The position numbers were made by a program, and so were the translations under genes. DNA of 31,606 nt from JBFXDI01 sp050181295 (lineage in GTDB: Bacteria > Pseudomonadota > Alphaproteobacteria > Rhizobiales > Aestuariivirgaceae): NCBI GenBank assembly GCA_050181295.1, contig JBFXDI010000035.1, positions 1 through 31,606 of the forward strand, read 5' to 3'. Below, piece by piece: positions 16,484 to 25,965 of this stretch. The notes beneath the pieces are model-generated. The model saw only the letters and a list, made by a program, of their open reading frames with translations, ran no database searches and had not been told where the DNA came from. Each line of letters opens with the position of its first letter. Position 1 is the stretch's first letter.

Positions 16484-19400
16484 ATGACGTTGCGCATTTC
16501 GTCTGCCCAGCTGGTTGTCGGAATGCAGGGCGACGATGTCGTCCGCCTTCAGGGTGCGCTCAAGGCGCTCGGTCGCGACATCCCTGTCACCGAGCGTGGA
16601 ATCCTGGGGCCTGGCACTTCGGCTGTCCTGAAAGGTCTTCAAGCGGAGCTTGGCCTCACCGCCAGCGGCGCCGTCGATGCGGCCACGGTGAGGGCCATCA
16701 ACGCCCGCCTGGCACAGTCGGAGACGGAGAAGCGCTTCGTGCGCGGCATGGTGCGCGATGCGGAAGGGCGGCCGTTCGCCAAGGGTTTCGTCCAGCTCTA
16801 TACGAGCGCTTCCGGCCGCGAGCAGACCATCGGCAAATCGCCGCTCGAACCCGACGGGTCCTACGAGATTTCCTACGAGCCACCGGCGAACACCGCCGGC
16901 CGCCTCGACCTGCGCATCGACGTGCTGAACGACAGCGGCGCCCTCGATACGACACCGAGCGGCGCCAACATCCTCGTCAATGCCGGACCGCTGGAGGTCG
17001 TGGATTTCCTCCTGAGCGGGGAAAAGAACGCTCCCAGACCGGAGTTCGACGTCCTCAACGCCGATCTCTCGCCGCTGCTGGAAGGCCGGGATCCCTCGAA
17101 ACTCACGGACACCGATATCGGCCTTCTCGCGAGCGCGAGCGGGCATGCCCCCGATCTCGTGACGACCTATGTCCTCGCCCAGAAGCTCAAGACCGCCTCC
17201 GCACCTGCCGCCGTGGTCTACGCTCTCGTCAAGCAGGGCCTGCCGGCCAGTTCGGAGGCGTTGTCGGCCACGCATGGAAGTGTTCGGACCGACGCCGTCA
17301 AGGCAGCCGTGGCGCAAGGCGTGATAGCGCCAGAAATCGACGGCAAGAAAGCCGAAGACTATGTGCCCGGATTGACGAGCGCGCCCACTAGCGCGCTGCA
17401 GGGGCTTCTCGGCCGCGTCCTCAACGCCGACGGCCTTTCGCGTTTCACCGACCAGTATCTCAAGGCGGGCGGCGACACGGGCGCATTCTGGCGCGGCGTC
17501 GAAGCGGATCCCGCATTGTCGAGCCAAGCACGGGAACTGAAGCTCACAGTCCAGCTCGGCGCGCTTACCAACAATCATGTGCCGCTGGTCACGGCGCTCA
17601 AATCGACCGGGCGCATAGACGACGCATCGGACGTGGCGGCTCTTGATGAGACCGAATGGAAGTCGCTCATCGGCTCAGCCGGCGTTCCCGCCGACACACC
17701 CGGCGCCGACGCCGATGAAAAGCTCGCCCTCTACACGCAGCAGATCCTTTCCCAGGTGGAAGCCGCGTTTCCGACCCGATACTTCGCCGAGCGCCTGGGA
17801 ACCTCTCCCGTCGCGGACATGCTGAAGGCCGCGCCTGCCTTCGACCTGAAGACCACCTATCCGGAGCAGTTCTTCAAGAGCAACCCTGCCCTGGCTCAGG
17901 GGCTAGACGCCGCGGACAAGGGTCGGCTCCGCAGTTTCCAGCGCCTCCACAGACTGACGGGCGGAGCACAGGAAACCCTGGCGTTGGAAGCCAAGGGCTT
18001 CCGCTCGGCCTCCTCGATCGCCCGCATGGACAGGAGCGTCTTCGCGAACCAGAACACGGATGTCCTGCCGGCGGAGAGCGCGGCCAAAATTCACGACAGG
18101 GCCGTCCGCACGAGCGCCATCGCGCTGGCGATCGCCGGGGAGCACGGCGCGGGCCTCAATCGCACGACCCTGCGCGCTCTTCCCAAGCTCGACGTGCGGA
18201 AGCAAGCGATGGAGGCCGCCGACACGATACCCGACTGGGCGAGCCTTTTCGGCAGCTTCGACTTCTGCGCCTGTGAGGAATGCACCTCGGCGCACAGTCC
18301 GGCCGCCTATCTGGTCGATGTTCTCAAGTTCCTCGGCGATCGGGGCGTGCGGGCGAGCCTCTTCGCGCGCCGGCCGGATATCGGCGACCTCGAGCTGAGC
18401 TGCGACAACACGAACATCACTCTGCCCGTGATCGATCTCGTCAACGAGATCCTCGAGGACGCCGTCGCGCCGCACGCGCCCTTCTCTCCCTTCCCGCTCG
18501 CAGCGGGGCTTGAGCCGGACCTGGCGCAGGCGCTGGCAACGCCGGCGCTCGCCGCGGCGTTCACCCCTCCCCTTTCTGCAGGCGCGCAGGTTGAAGCCAT
18601 CGAGGCCGGCAAGCGCTGGCGCATCTGGGATGCCGATCACGCGTACGCAATCGTGAAGGATGGCGGCGCGCTCACCGTCGCCGCCCGGAGCCGCCAGACG
18701 ATGGGTTCCGCAAGCCGACGGCGATCCACGCCGCAATACCGCAACGCGGCCGCTTATGACGAGCTCCGGCAGGCGGTCTATCCGTGGGCCCTGCCTTTCG
18801 ACCTCGCGGAAGCCGAGGCAAGCGCCTTCCTTTCCCACCTTGGCCCTTCGCGCTCCGACCTCATGGAAGCGCTCTCGCCCCTACCGGGCACGACCGCTCC
18901 CGCGGGCGCGGAACTGCGCCTCGCCACGGCACGTCTCGGGCTGACCGATATCGAACGGCGGATCCTCACAGGCGAGGCCCTGACCCCACTCAGGCAACCT
19001 GAGGAATTCTGGGGCTCCGCACAACCCGCGGATCTGGCGATCGCACAAACTCTCCTCGACCGCTCCGGGCTCGCCTACGCGGAACTCGAGGAAATCCTTC
19101 AAACCTGGTTCGTCGATCCGGATCACGCCATCAAAATCGCTGCCGAGGCGGGAGCTCCCATCGATACCTGCGATACAACGAAGCTCCGGATAGAAGGCCT
19201 CGACGCCGACAAGCTCGGAAAGCTGCATCGTTTCGTGCGTCTCTGGCGCCGCCTCGGGTGGAGCATCGCAGAATGCGACAAGGTGCTTTTCGCCCTCGCG
19301 ACCGGCGCACCGGCGATCACCGACCAGACGCTGATCCAGATCGATCGGCTGAGATCGCTCGCCACGCGGCTGCGGCTCGACATCTCCAATACGCTCGCCC

Positions 19401-22400
19401 TGTGGCATGGCATCGACACGCGCGAGCCCGGATCGCTCTATCGAAAGCTCTTCTATGATCCGGTGGTTTTCCGGCCGCAGGACGAAGCCTTCCGGCTGAG
19501 GGCGGACGGGCTGGAACTGGAGCATGCCGGGTCGGCTCTCTCCGAGCATGCCGGCTCTCTCCAGGCGGTGTTCCGTCTCAATGCCGCCTCCCTGGATCTG
19601 CTTGCAGGGATGACGGACGGCACGCTTTCGCTCGCCCACCTTTCGCTGATCCACCGGCATGCGGTGCTGGCGCGGCAACTCAGGCTGTCGTTCAACGACC
19701 TGCGGGCCGCGATCGAACTCGCAGGCCTCGATCCTTTCGACGTAGACCGGATGGAGGACGCGGAGCGCCTTGCAGACATCGCGAAGGATGTCGCAGCCTC
19801 CGGTTACCAATGGAGCCGGCTCGACTATCTTCTCCGTCACCGGTTCACGACCGCCTCGCCCTTCGTCTCGACGGAAGAGGAGCTGGCGCAGCAGCTTGCA
19901 GCGCTACGGGAGGACCTCCTTAAGGTCGATGCGCCGACGGGGGCCGAACGAGAGGCGCTGCGCCGTGGCGCGGCCGTCGAGCGTGTTTCGGCGGCGACGG
20001 GTCTCGATGCGAGCGCGGCGGCCGAGGCGCTCGAGCGGACACGGCATGGAGGCGAGACGGCGCTCAAAAAGCTCCTGCGGCTCCCGGATATGGCCCTCCC
20101 GCTGGCGAGGAGCAACGCGCAGGCGCAGTTCGAGGTGCTGGAGAAGCTCCTGAAGGCGGGCAGCGTCGTGGAGACGTCCAAGCTGCCCGCTAGCGGCATT
20201 TCCTGGCTGGCGGTCGAAGGCCCATGGCTCTTCGAGGCGCCCGATCCCCTGCCGACCCCGATCCTCCTCGAACACTGGCTGCCGATCATTCATGCAGGAC
20301 AGGTTCGACAGGATCTGGCGCTGGATGACGCGGCGCTCGACGCCGTTCTTCGAGCCATCGTCGCGGTCACCGGCGCGACTGACCCGGCATCAAGCGCGCT
20401 GGCCAAGCAGGGATTCCAAAACACGCTTGCGCAATGGCTTGGGTGGCGTGACGCGGACATCGAAAGCCTTCTCGGCAAGCCCGACGATCTTTCCGATCGC
20501 GGCATTCTCGGCGCGCGTTTTCCGGAAGACTATCGCATTGCCCTGGTGGCGCGGCTTACGCGGGTCTTTGGCCACCTGAAGCGCCTCGGCGTCTCCGCCG
20601 CGACAGCGCTCGAATGGTGCGGGGACAGCGTGAGCGACGCCCATGCGCAGGCGATCCGCGCCGCCGCCAAGGCCAAGCACGGCGAAGACGCGTGGCCGGA
20701 GATTGCCGCACCGCTGCAGGATGCCCTGCGCGAAAAGCAGCGGGATGCGTTGGTGGCCTTTCTGCTGGCGAGGCCCGAGACGTGGAACCCCTCAGCGGAG
20801 CGTCCGGACGCCAACGATCTCTTCGCCTTCTTCCTCATCGATGTGGAAATGGCTTCCTGTCAACTCACTTCCCGCATGAAGCAGGCAATGGGCTCCGTGC
20901 AGCTCTTCACCCAGCGCGCGCTCATGGGACTAGAGGCCAACCTCGACACGAGCGATCCCAAATGGACCCAGTGGACATGGATGAAGAACTACAGGGTCTG
21001 GGAAGCGAACCGGAAGATCTGGCTCTATCCGGAGAACTGGATCGAGCCTGAACTCCGCGACGACAAGAGTCCTTTCTTCAAGGAACTGGAAGCCGAGCTC
21101 CTCCAGTCGGATCTCGACGACTTCACCGCCGAGCAAGCCTTCGTCCGCTATCTCGAGAAGCTCGACGAGGTGGCACGGCTGGAAATCGCCGGAGCATACG
21201 AGGATCTGGAGGACAAAACCCTCCACGTATTCGGCAGGACCTTCAACCCGCCCTACGCCTATTTCTATCGGCGCAGAGAGGGAGCGACGAGCGTCTGGAC
21301 GCCTTGGGAAAAGGCCGAGATCGACATCGAAGGCGACCATCTCATCCCGGTCGTGTGGAACCGCAAGCTCATGGCGATCTGGCCGATCTTCACGGAGAAG
21401 ACGCTGGAGAAGCCGATCGTCATGCCGGGGCCGGGCAGTGCGCTTCAGACAGCGGACAAATACTGGGAAATCCAACTTGCCTGGAGCGAGCTCCAGAACG
21501 GCCGGTGGACGGGCAAGACCCTCTCCGCTCCCGCCACCTTCATCGCCTATCAGGGAGAGGACAACGTCCTCTTCGGACCACGGGTCAACCGGCTCCAGAA
21601 CTCCGCGATGATGCGGAGGATGAACGACGGCGACATAGGATCGACAGATCCGGACGACAATCCTCCTCCGGAAGATCCGGTCACGCCGCCGCCACCTCCT
21701 CCGTCGGGTGGCGGCGCGACCGCCCCACGCCGGCTTGTCGGGCGCGAGCTTTTCTCGTTCAAGGGGCTCGTCTTCGGCGACAATCTTGTCGTGCGCGCCT
21801 ATCTGCGCCGCGACTATCGCCGCGGTTCGACCGCCGAAGACAAGCAGGTCGCCTATCCGATCGGCGAGTTCCGCTTCACCGGCTGCCGCAAGATCGTCAC
21901 CACGGCGCCCAATCCCCAGATCGCCAAGCGGAACTATGCGCTCGCTCCGAGCGGCACCAAGTTCGATCACATGTGGTTCACGCAGACGTCGTCGAAGTTC
22001 ACGATGTTCGACGGCACCTTCCCGGCATTTCCGATCCGCATCCTCGAAGACATAAGATCCACCGTGAACGAGCCCGCCCCGGCCGGAAGCGACCCGTCGG
22101 GGACGCTCGTCAACAAGCAGAACATCCCCGTCCTCGACCAGACCCCCTGGCGCTTCCGCGTGCTTGCGCCGCATCAGGACCTCTGGTTCGTGGGCGACCG
22201 TCCGTTCTTCTACACCGATACGGAGCGGAGCTTCATCGCCACCTCCAGGGGCGCCTCGGGAAAGAAATCGAACCCTCTGGACTGGATCCACGCCGACTTG
22301 GCGACTGTCTGGCGCGCAGCGTATTTCCCACGGACGGCACCTTCGGACGATCCAGGTCCGGCGGCGGCCACCGCGCCATCGACGATGACGGCGCTTCTTC

Positions 22401-25400
22401 CCGGCAAGCTCGGCCGGCGCGTTGCCGTGAAAATGGCGCCGATCGACCTTTCGCCCGCGTTCAAGCTGCCAACGCTGCTGCCGACCTTCTGGACGACACG
22501 GGAGTACAGGTTCGAGAACTTCCACCATCCCTATGTCTGCGAGTTTGTGAAAACGCTGACGCGGAAGGGTCTGCCGGGCCTTCTTTCCCTGGAAACACAA
22601 AGCGCGGCCAATCCCCAATCCTTCGACGCCTACAAGCCGCAGCCGCGCGTGCTCAAGGCGTATCCGATCGACGATGTCGAGTTCCGTGCTGGCCGCGCCT
22701 ACGACCTCTACAACTGGGAGCTCTTCTTCCACATCCCGCTTCTCATCGCCACGCGTCTCAGCGCCAACCAGCGCTTCCAGGAGGCGCAGCGCTGGCTGCA
22801 CTACATCTTCGATCCGACCGGCGCGGCGGACGGCCCCGCGCCGCAACGCTACTGGCGCACGAAACCGTTCCATGACCGTCTGGACAGCGAGTACGAAGAG
22901 CAGTCGGTCAAGTCGCTCGAGACCCTTATCGCGGAGGGACCGTCCGAGGAACTGGCGGCAGCGGTCGCCATTTGGCGCGACAACCCCTTCAGCCCGCATG
23001 CGGTGGCGAGGCTCAGGACCACGGCCTACCAGAAGGCCGTGGTGATGAAGTACATCGACAATCTCGTCGGCTGGGGAGACAGCCTGTTCCGCGCCGACAC
23101 GCTCGAAACACTGAACGAGGCGACGCAGCTCTACGTCCTGGCGGCGGAAATCCTCGGGCGGCGGCCGGAAGTGATCGCGCGCGACCTGAAGCCGGTCGTC
23201 CAGACGTTCGTGACGCTCGAGCCGAAGCTCGGGGCGCTCAGCAACGCGCTCGAAGAAATCGAGCTTCTGGTGGGCGATGCCGGCGAAACCGAGCCATCGC
23301 CACAACCTCCCGAAACCCCGGACCTTCCCTCCCCGGAGGTCCTCTATTTCTGCGTGCCCGAGAACCGCAAGCTCATCGGCTATTGGGACACCGTGGCGGA
23401 CCGGCTGTTCAAGATCCGCCACTGCATGAACATCGAAGGTCAGGTGCGGCAACTGCCGCTGTTCGAGCCGCCGATCGACCCCACTCTGCTGGTGCGCGCC
23501 CGGGCGGCCGGCGTCAGCCTCGCCGACGCGATCGGCGATCTCACCCCTTCGCTTCCGGGCTATCGCTTCGCGACGATGCAGCAGAAGGCGGCCGAGCTCA
23601 CGAACGAGCTGAGGTCACTCGGCTCAAGCCTTCTCGCCATTCTCGAACGACGCGATGCGGAAGCACTGTCGCTTCTCCGCTCCGGTCAAGAAATAAGGCT
23701 CCTCCGATCGGTCCGGGACATCAAGGTTCATCAGATCGCCGACGCGAAGACGGCGGCTGCCTCGCTCGAGCAGGCCCGCGCGATGGCGGAGGCGCGCAAG
23801 GCATTCTACGAGAGCCGGGATTTCCTCAGCGCTCTCGAGGGCACCGCACTGGCGTTGACGGCAGCTTCGCAGATCCCGCTCGGCGCCAAGGCGGCGGCAG
23901 AGGCGGTGTCCGTGATCGTACATCTTCTTCCGGACGCCAAGGCCGGCGCGCCCACTACCGTCGGCATCGAGTTTGGGGGCAAGAACAAGGGCGGGAGCTC
24001 AGGGGCATTCGCGAGCCTGAAGGAGACCGCCGCGATGCTCCTCAACATCGCGGCATCGGCGACGAGCCGCCTGGCGGAATATGACCGGCGGCAGGATGAA
24101 TGGGAGCTGCAGGCCTCGCTCGCCGCGATCGAGCTGAAGCAGATCGACCAGCAGCTCGCCGGAGCCGACATCAAGCTCGCGCTGGCGGAACAGGAGCTGC
24201 GCAATCACGATCAGCAGGCTGACAACGCGGCCGAGGCCGACGCGCAGATGCGCAGCCGGTTCACGAACCAAGATCTCTATCAATGGACAATCACGCAGGT
24301 CTCCAGCCTCTACTTCCAGACCTATCGTCTCGCCTACGACCTTGCGAAGCGGGCTGAGCTCTGCATGCAGCACGAGCTTGGACTGGCTTACGGAAGCACG
24401 ACCTTCGTTCAGTTCGGATACTGGGATTCGCTGAAGAAGGGGCTCCTCGCGGGCGATCGCCTGGCCTTCGACCTCAAGCGTCTCGATACGGCCTATCTCG
24501 AGGGGAACGTGCGCGAGTACGAGCTCACCAAGCATGTCTCGCTGAGCTCGCTCGCTCCCGAACAGCTGATCGCGCTCAAGGAAACGGGCATCTGCGAGTT
24601 CGATGTTCCGGAATGGCTGTTCGATCTCGATACGCCAGGCCATTTCCGCAGGCGCCTCAAGATGGTGAGCCTCACGATACCCTCCGTCACCGGCCCCTAC
24701 ACCACCGTCCATTGCAAGGCCCAGCTCCTGAAAAGCTCCTATCGGCAGGCTACCGATGTCTCACAGGGCTATGCCCGGCGCGCGCCGGACGATCCGGCGG
24801 GGTCCGACGAGCGGTTCATCGACGACCGCAAGATCCTCGAAGCGATCGTCACCAGCACAGGGCAGAACGACGCGGGGCTTTTCGAGCCGACCATGCGTGA
24901 CGAGCGCTATCTGCCGTTCGAAGGGGCGGGCGCCAGCAGCCGGTGGCGGCTGGAGCTGCCGGTCGAGTTCAGGACTTTCGACCACCAGACCATCTCGGAT
25001 GTCATCCTGCATCTGCGCTACACGGCACGCGACGGCGGCGCAGCCCTGCGGACCGCGGCTGTTGCTTCGACACAGCAGCTCCTCTCCGATGCGGCAGCCC
25101 GGCCGCTGACACGGCTCGTCAGCCTCCGGCACGAATTCCCCTCGCAGTGGCAGCGCTTCGTGACGGCGCCCGCGTCGGCGATGAACACGGCGACGATCGA
25201 GCTCGGCCAGAGCCGCTTCCCGTACTTCACGCAGGCCCGCCAGATCACGATTTCACAGGCCCGCACCGTGGTTCGCAGCCGGCCGCCCGGTTCCGCCGTC
25301 GTCGCCATCGCTCCTGGCGAGGATCCGCCGGACGTGGCGCAACCGGTGTGGACCGGCAGCACCGCCCCCGGTACCTGGACCATCGGCACGACATCAGACC

Positions 25401-25450
25401 CCCGGACGATCGAGGATGTGCTCGTGCTTCTGTCCTACAGCCTGGGCTGA
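16484..25450 (+). CDS. Tc toxin subunit A (pore-forming injector) with N-terminal peptidoglycan-binding-like domain
   Basis: This 2988-residue protein should assemble as the bell-shaped pentamer that binds cells and injects the TcC effector. Residues 1-78 form a peptidoglycan-binding-like domain (two helical repeats, GDDVVRLQGALKALG ... LGLTASGAVDAATVRAINARL). Residues about 85-190 form a transthyretin/carboxypeptidase-regulatory-like beta domain. The VRP1 motif CACEECTSAHSPAAYLVDVL begins at C595. The neuraminidase-like region follows LYPENWIEPELRDD (1514). A Pro-rich insert lies near 1723-1740. The conserved VPENRKLIGYWDTVADRLFKIRHCMN (about 2288) precedes the helical channel, with a hydrophobic Ala/Gly-rich tip (about 2450-2530) and coiled coil. 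The C-terminal TcB-binding domain starts near 2712. The ATG at 16484 follows GAGGGAGG by 5 bases and is preferred to GTG at 16469. Canonical TcA is about 2500 residues; the extra length is largely N-terminal. Confidence 0.94.
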   Translation: MTLRISSAQLVVGMQGDDVVRLQGALKALGRDIPVTERGILGPGTSAVLKGLQAELGLTASGAVDAATVRAINARLAQSETEKRFVRGMVRDAEGRPFAKGFVQLYTSASGREQTIGKSPLEPDGSYEISYEPPANTAGRLDLRIDVLNDSGALDTTPSGANILVNAGPLEVVDFLLSGEKNAPRPEFDVLNADLSPLLEGRDPSKLTDTDIGLLASASGHAPDLVTTYVLAQKLKTASAPAAVVYALVKQGLPASSEALSATHGSVRTDAVKAAVAQGVIAPEIDGKKAEDYVPGLTSAPTSALQGLLGRVLNADGLSRFTDQYLKAGGDTGAFWRGVEADPALSSQARELKLTVQLGALTNNHVPLVTALKSTGRIDDASDVAALDETEWKSLIGSAGVPADTPGADADEKLALYTQQILSQVEAAFPTRYFAERLGTSPVADMLKAAPAFDLKTTYPEQFFKSNPALAQGLDAADKGRLRSFQRLHRLTGGAQETLALEAKGFRSASSIARMDRSVFANQNTDVLPAESAAKIHDRAVRTSAIALAIAGEHGAGLNRTTLRALPKLDVRKQAMEAADTIPDWASLFGSFDFCACEECTSAHSPAAYLVDVLKFLGDRGVRASLFARRPDIGDLELSCDNTNITLPVIDLVNEILEDAVAPHAPFSPFPLAAGLEPDLAQALATPALAAAFTPPLSAGAQVEAIEAGKRWRIWDADHAYAIVKDGGALTVAARSRQTMGSASRRRSTPQYRNAAAYDELRQAVYPWALPFDLAEAEASAFLSHLGPSRSDLMEALSPLPGTTAPAGAELRLATARLGLTDIERRILTGEALTPLRQPEEFWGSAQPADLAIAQTLLDRSGLAYAELEEILQTWFVDPDHAIKIAAEAGAPIDTCDTTKLRIEGLDADKLGKLHRFVRLWRRLGWSIAECDKVLFALATGAPAITDQTLIQIDRLRSLATRLRLDISNTLALWHGIDTREPGSLYRKLFYDPVVFRPQDEAFRLRADGLELEHAGSALSEHAGSLQAVFRLNAASLDLLAGMTDGTLSLAHLSLIHRHAVLARQLRLSFNDLRAAIELAGLDPFDVDRMEDAERLADIAKDVAASGYQWSRLDYLLRHRFTTASPFVSTEEELAQQLAALREDLLKVDAPTGAEREALRRGAAVERVSAATGLDASAAAEALERTRHGGETALKKLLRLPDMALPLARSNAQAQFEVLEKLLKAGSVVETSKLPASGISWLAVEGPWLFEAPDPLPTPILLEHWLPIIHAGQVRQDLALDDAALDAVLRAIVAVTGATDPASSALAKQGFQNTLAQWLGWRDADIESLLGKPDDLSDRGILGARFPEDYRIALVARLTRVFGHLKRLGVSAATALEWCGDSVSDAHAQAIRAAAKAKHGEDAWPEIAAPLQDALREKQRDALVAFLLARPETWNPSAERPDANDLFAFFLIDVEMASCQLTSRMKQAMGSVQLFTQRALMGLEANLDTSDPKWTQWTWMKNYRVWEANRKIWLYPENWIEPELRDDKSPFFKELEAELLQSDLDDFTAEQAFVRYLEKLDEVARLEIAGAYEDLEDKTLHVFGRTFNPPYAYFYRRREGATSVWTPWEKAEIDIEGDHLIPVVWNRKLMAIWPIFTEKTLEKPIVMPGPGSALQTADKYWEIQLAWSELQNGRWTGKTLSAPATFIAYQGEDNVLFGPRVNRLQNSAMMRRMNDGDIGSTDPDDNPPPEDPVTPPPPPPSGGGATAPRRLVGRELFSFKGLVFGDNLVVRAYLRRDYRRGSTAEDKQVAYPIGEFRFTGCRKIVTTAPNPQIAKRNYALAPSGTKFDHMWFTQTSSKFTMFDGTFPAFPIRILEDIRSTVNEPAPAGSDPSGTLVNKQNIPVLDQTPWRFRVLAPHQDLWFVGDRPFFYTDTERSFIATSRGASGKKSNPLDWIHADLATVWRAAYFPRTAPSDDPGPAAATAPSTMTALLPGKLGRRVAVKMAPIDLSPAFKLPTLLPTFWTTREYRFENFHHPYVCEFVKTLTRKGLPGLLSLETQSAANPQSFDAYKPQPRVLKAYPIDDVEFRAGRAYDLYNWELFFHIPLLIATRLSANQRFQEAQRWLHYIFDPTGAADGPAPQRYWRTKPFHDRLDSEYEEQSVKSLETLIAEGPSEELAAAVAIWRDNPFSPHAVARLRTTAYQKAVVMKYIDNLVGWGDSLFRADTLETLNEATQLYVLAAEILGRRPEVIARDLKPVVQTFVTLEPKLGALSNALEEIELLVGDAGETEPSPQPPETPDLPSPEVLYFCVPENRKLIGYWDTVADRLFKIRHCMNIEGQVRQLPLFEPPIDPTLLVRARAAGVSLADAIGDLTPSLPGYRFATMQQKAAELTNELRSLGSSLLAILERRDAEALSLLRSGQEIRLLRSVRDIKVHQIADAKTAAASLEQARAMAEARKAFYESRDFLSALEGTALALTAASQIPLGAKAAAEAVSVIVHLLPDAKAGAPTTVGIEFGGKNKGGSSGAFASLKETAAMLLNIAASATSRLAEYDRRQDEWELQASLAAIELKQIDQQLAGADIKLALAEQELRNHDQQADNAAEADAQMRSRFTNQDLYQWTITQVSSLYFQTYRLAYDLAKRAELCMQHELGLAYGSTTFVQFGYWDSLKKGLLAGDRLAFDLKRLDTAYLEGNVREYELTKHVSLSSLAPEQLIALKETGICEFDVPEWLFDLDTPGHFRRRLKMVSLTIPSVTGPYTTVHCKAQLLKSSYRQATDVSQGYARRAPDDPAGSDERFIDDRKILEAIVTSTGQNDAGLFEPTMRDERYLPFEGAGASSRWRLELPVEFRTFDHQTISDVILHLRYTARDGGAALRTAAVASTQQLLSDAAARPLTRLVSLRHEFPSQWQRFVTAPASAMNTATIELGQSRFPYFTQARQITISQARTVVRSRPPGSAVVAIAPGEDPPDVAQPVWTGSTAPGTWTIGTTSDPRTIEDVLVLLSYSLG

Positions 25451-25458
25451 CGGAGGGT

Positions 25459-25851
25459 TCAGACGGAAGAGGCTTCGGCGCGGGCAACGGTGCGGTCGAT
25501 CCACTGCTCGATCTCCGCAAGCTCCTCCGGCATGAATTCGCGCTCCGCCGTAAGATTGCCGGGTTCGAAGCGCAGGCGGACGACCCAGCCGCCACCGCTC
25601 TCTCGCGACGCGGCCGTCACGCCCTTCCCTCCGCGGAGGCTTCTTAGCTTCTCCTCCAGGCGAGCCGCCGAGGCATCATCCGCGTGCTGCCTCACCGCGG
25701 CAATGATCGCGGCATCGTCCAACTGGCCGAGGAGCCGTCCAATCTCCCTGTCGAAATCGGGCGACGGATCGGGCGTGAGGATATCCGCAAGCCTCTGGCG
25801 CGCGCGGCCGAGAGCGGACATCACCGAATGGCTGGAATTGACTGAACCCAT
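25459..25851 (-). CDS. Hypothetical protein
   Basis: This 130-residue soluble protein has a helical N-terminal half (SALGRARQRLADIL ... DFDREIGRLLGQLDDAAIIAAVRQHADDASAARLEEKLRSL). A short beta segment (WVVRLRFEP, about 90-98) and an acidic amphipathic C-terminal helix (EELAEIEQWIDRTVARAE) follow. No signal peptide or known motif is seen. The ATG at 25851 has GAGG at 5-base spacing. Its stop lies 8 bases from the convergent tcA stop, so it is a separate transcript and not part of the toxin operon. An immunity or chaperone role for the toxin is possible by proximity only; I do not recognise a family. Confidence 0.75.
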   Translation of the reverse strand: MGSVNSSHSVMSALGRARQRLADILTPDPSPDFDREIGRLLGQLDDAAIIAAVRQHADDASAARLEEKLRSLRGGKGVTAASRESGGGWVVRLRFEPGNLTAEREFMPEELAEIEQWIDRTVARAEASSV

Positions 25852-25965
25852 GTCTGCCTCGCGACGAACCAGCCCAGACGCAGTCTATAGTCGGGTGATC
25901 CCCGCGTCAGCCCCTTGCGGCGGGCATCCCTGAAACGAAACGTCCTTACCGGTTCGCAGCAAACG

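Noticed and set aside
20930..23452. An 840-codon open frame on the minus strand
   Set aside because: It is antisense to the conserved neuraminidase-like and channel regions of tcA. It is a shadow frame with no recognisable motifs.
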